Origin: Candidatus Cybelea palsarum
GTDB taxonomy: Bacteria > Vulcanimicrobiota > Vulcanimicrobiia > Vulcanimicrobiales > Vulcanimicrobiaceae
Direction of reading: 5' to 3'
Assembly: GCA_003166915.1 (NCBI GenBank)
Contig: PMUK01000103.1
Coordinates: 1 to 32,103 of the forward strand
Length of the DNA stretch: 32,103 nucleotides
Within the stretch, counting starts at the first letter, position 1. Each line of letters starts with the position of its first letter. Below, piece by piece: positions 31,026 to 32,103 of the stretch. Made by a program: the position numbers and the translations under genes. Under the pieces are notes generated by a model, which made no database searches, was not told the origin of the DNA, and saw only the letters and a list, made by a program, of their open reading frames with translations.

Positions 31026-32103
31026 CTAGCGCGGCGACGTCATGTCTTTGGGCACGACGATGCGGTCGTACTCCTCTTCGGAGACGTGGCCGAGCGCGAG
31101 GGCGGCTTTCTTGAGGGTCGTTTTGTCGTGGTGTGCCTTCTTGGCGATTTCGGCTGATTTGTCGTAGCCGATATGCGGGTTGAGCGCCGTCACCACCATC
31201 AACGATTCATCTAAATACTTCTTGATCTGCTCCTCGTTGGCTTGCAGCCCATCGACGGCGTGCTCGCGGAACATCGTGCACGCGTCGCGCAGGAGCGTCG
31301 TCGAGTGCAAGAAGTTATAGATCATCACCGGATTGAAGACGTTGAGCTCGAAGTTGCCCTGCGACGCCCCGAAACTGATCGCCAAGTCGTTGCCGAAGAC
31401 TTGCACGCAGACCATCGTCATCGCCTCGGACTGCGTCGGATTGACTTTGCCCGGCATGATCGAGCTGCCGGGCTCGTTTTCGGGTAGAACGAGCTCGCCG
31501 ATTCCCGCGCGCGGTCCCGAGGCCAGCCAGCGGATATCGTTGGCAATCTTCATGAGGGCGGCGGCCAGCATCTTGAGCGCCCCCGAAGCGAAGACGAAAT
31601 CATCGTGCGACGCCAGCGCCGTGAACTTGTTCGGATGCGAGCGGAAAGGTAACCCGGTAAGCTCCGCGATCTTGCGCGCGGTGCGCTCGCCGAACTCGGG
31701 ATGCGCGTTGAGACCGGTGCCGACCGCCGTTCCGCCGATTGCGAGATCGAAGAGTGGGTCCAACGCCTCTGCGCATGCGCGCATCGCACGATCGAGCTGG
31801 GTGACGTAGCCGGAAAACTCTTGGCCCAGCGTGAGCGGCGTGGCATCTTGCAAGTGCGTTCGGCCGACTTTTACGACGTGCGACCACTCCTGTGCCTTGG
31901 CATGCAGCGCGTCGCGCAGCGCTTGCACGGCCGGTAGCATCTGTGACATCGCTTGCGCCGCGGCGACGTGCATCGCCGTCGGAAACGTATCGTTCGATGA
32001 TTGCGACATATTGACGTGATCGTTGGGATGGATCGGGTCTTTGCCGCCGCGCTTTCCCGCCGCGATTTCATTGGCGCGACCGGCGATGACCTCGTTGGCG
32101 TTC
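31026..32103 (-). CDS. fumC: Class II fumarate hydratase, 5' end cut by window edge
   Basis: Converts fumarate to malate in the TCA cycle; cytosolic, without an iron-sulfur cluster. The reading frame runs from the right edge ([16 protein letters not shown]...) through [31 protein letters not shown] with the catalytic histidine, and the family signature [11 protein letters not shown]. About 358 codons are visible. The family is near 460, so roughly 100 N-terminal residues lie beyond the window. Fumarase is favoured over aspartase by the general match of these loops, but the two are close relatives. Confidence 0.93.
   Translation of the reverse strand, partial: NANEVIAGRANEIAAGKRGGKDPIHPNDHVNMSQSSNDTFPTAMHVAAAQAMSQMLPAVQALRDALHAKAQEWSHVVKVGRTHLQDATPLTLGQEFSGYVTQLDRAMRACAEALDPLFDLAIGGTAVGTGLNAHPEFGERTARKIAELTGLPFRSHPNKFTALASHDDFVFASGALKMLAAALMKIANDIRWLASGPRAGIGELVLPENEPGSSIMPGKVNPTQSEAMTMVCVQVFGNDLAISFGASQGNFELNVFNPVMIYNFLHSTTLLRDACTMFREHAVDGLQANEEQIKKYLDESLMVVTALNPHIGYDKSAEIAKKAHHDKTTLKKAALALGHVSEEEYDRIVVPKDMTSPR

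Noticed and set aside
1-32103. Horizontal transfer, phage or defence island
   Set aside because: No integrase, transposase, tRNA attachment site, CRISPR or toxin-antitoxin pair is seen, and the content is mostly housekeeping and transport.

Overview
The window is about 32.1 kb of dense, high-GC bacterial chromosome. It has almost no intergenic space and shows no phage, insertion sequence, CRISPR array, rRNA or tRNA. The cell is a diderm: two predicted outer-membrane beta-barrel genes, two lipoproteins and several exported proteins are present. MutL carries the endonuclease motif, an LCP protein and EF-P are encoded, and starts are often GTG or TTG. Gene content and sequence style suggest a member of the Eremiobacterota (WPS-2) or a related deep lineage. 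That placement is an impression, not a computed result.

Layout. (1) 1-3462, minus strand: a kdp operon with a 28-aa ORF, kdpF, kdpA and a kdpB that runs off the left edge. (2) 3467-6920: a cluster of envelope genes (two beta-barrels, one of them split by a TAG codon, two tiny membrane proteins and a small exported protein). It is punctuated by copies of a 21-bp inverted repeat. (3) 6921-11581: a second, orphan kdpA with altered selectivity-filter motifs, an ammonium transporter, a CPA1 Na+/H+ antiporter and a small membrane protein. (4) 11605-16197, minus strand: mutL-miaA-dapF-radical SAM, all overlapping or touching. (5) 16236-20316: a metal-homeostasis block. An rcnR-like regulator and NicO-like permease are transcribed leftwards. 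An M-box Mg2+ riboswitch, a 48-aa ORF, a damaged barrel ORF, an Nramp-related Mg2+ transporter and an MgtC-family gene are read rightwards. (6) 20323-27073, minus strand: an LCP protein, a membrane protein, mutS, a GH18 lipoprotein and miaB. (7) 27156-31015, plus strand: der-plsY-efp, a TauE/SafE permease and a lipoprotein. (8) a partial fumC at the right edge.

The most interesting signal is the 21-bp repeat (arms CCGAACGGAT and ATCCGTTCGG around one centre base). It occurs upstream of the kdp operon, a porin gene, a 59-aa membrane-protein gene and the divergent pair orphan kdpA / 127-aa exported protein. At four promoters a -10-like hexamer begins 38 or 39 nt from the repeat centre. This looks like a local regulon joining K+ uptake to envelope proteins through a regulator that is not in the window. 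A second solid result is the M-box in front of an Nramp homologue that has lost the canonical Mn/Fe-binding residues, which points to Mg2+ transport.
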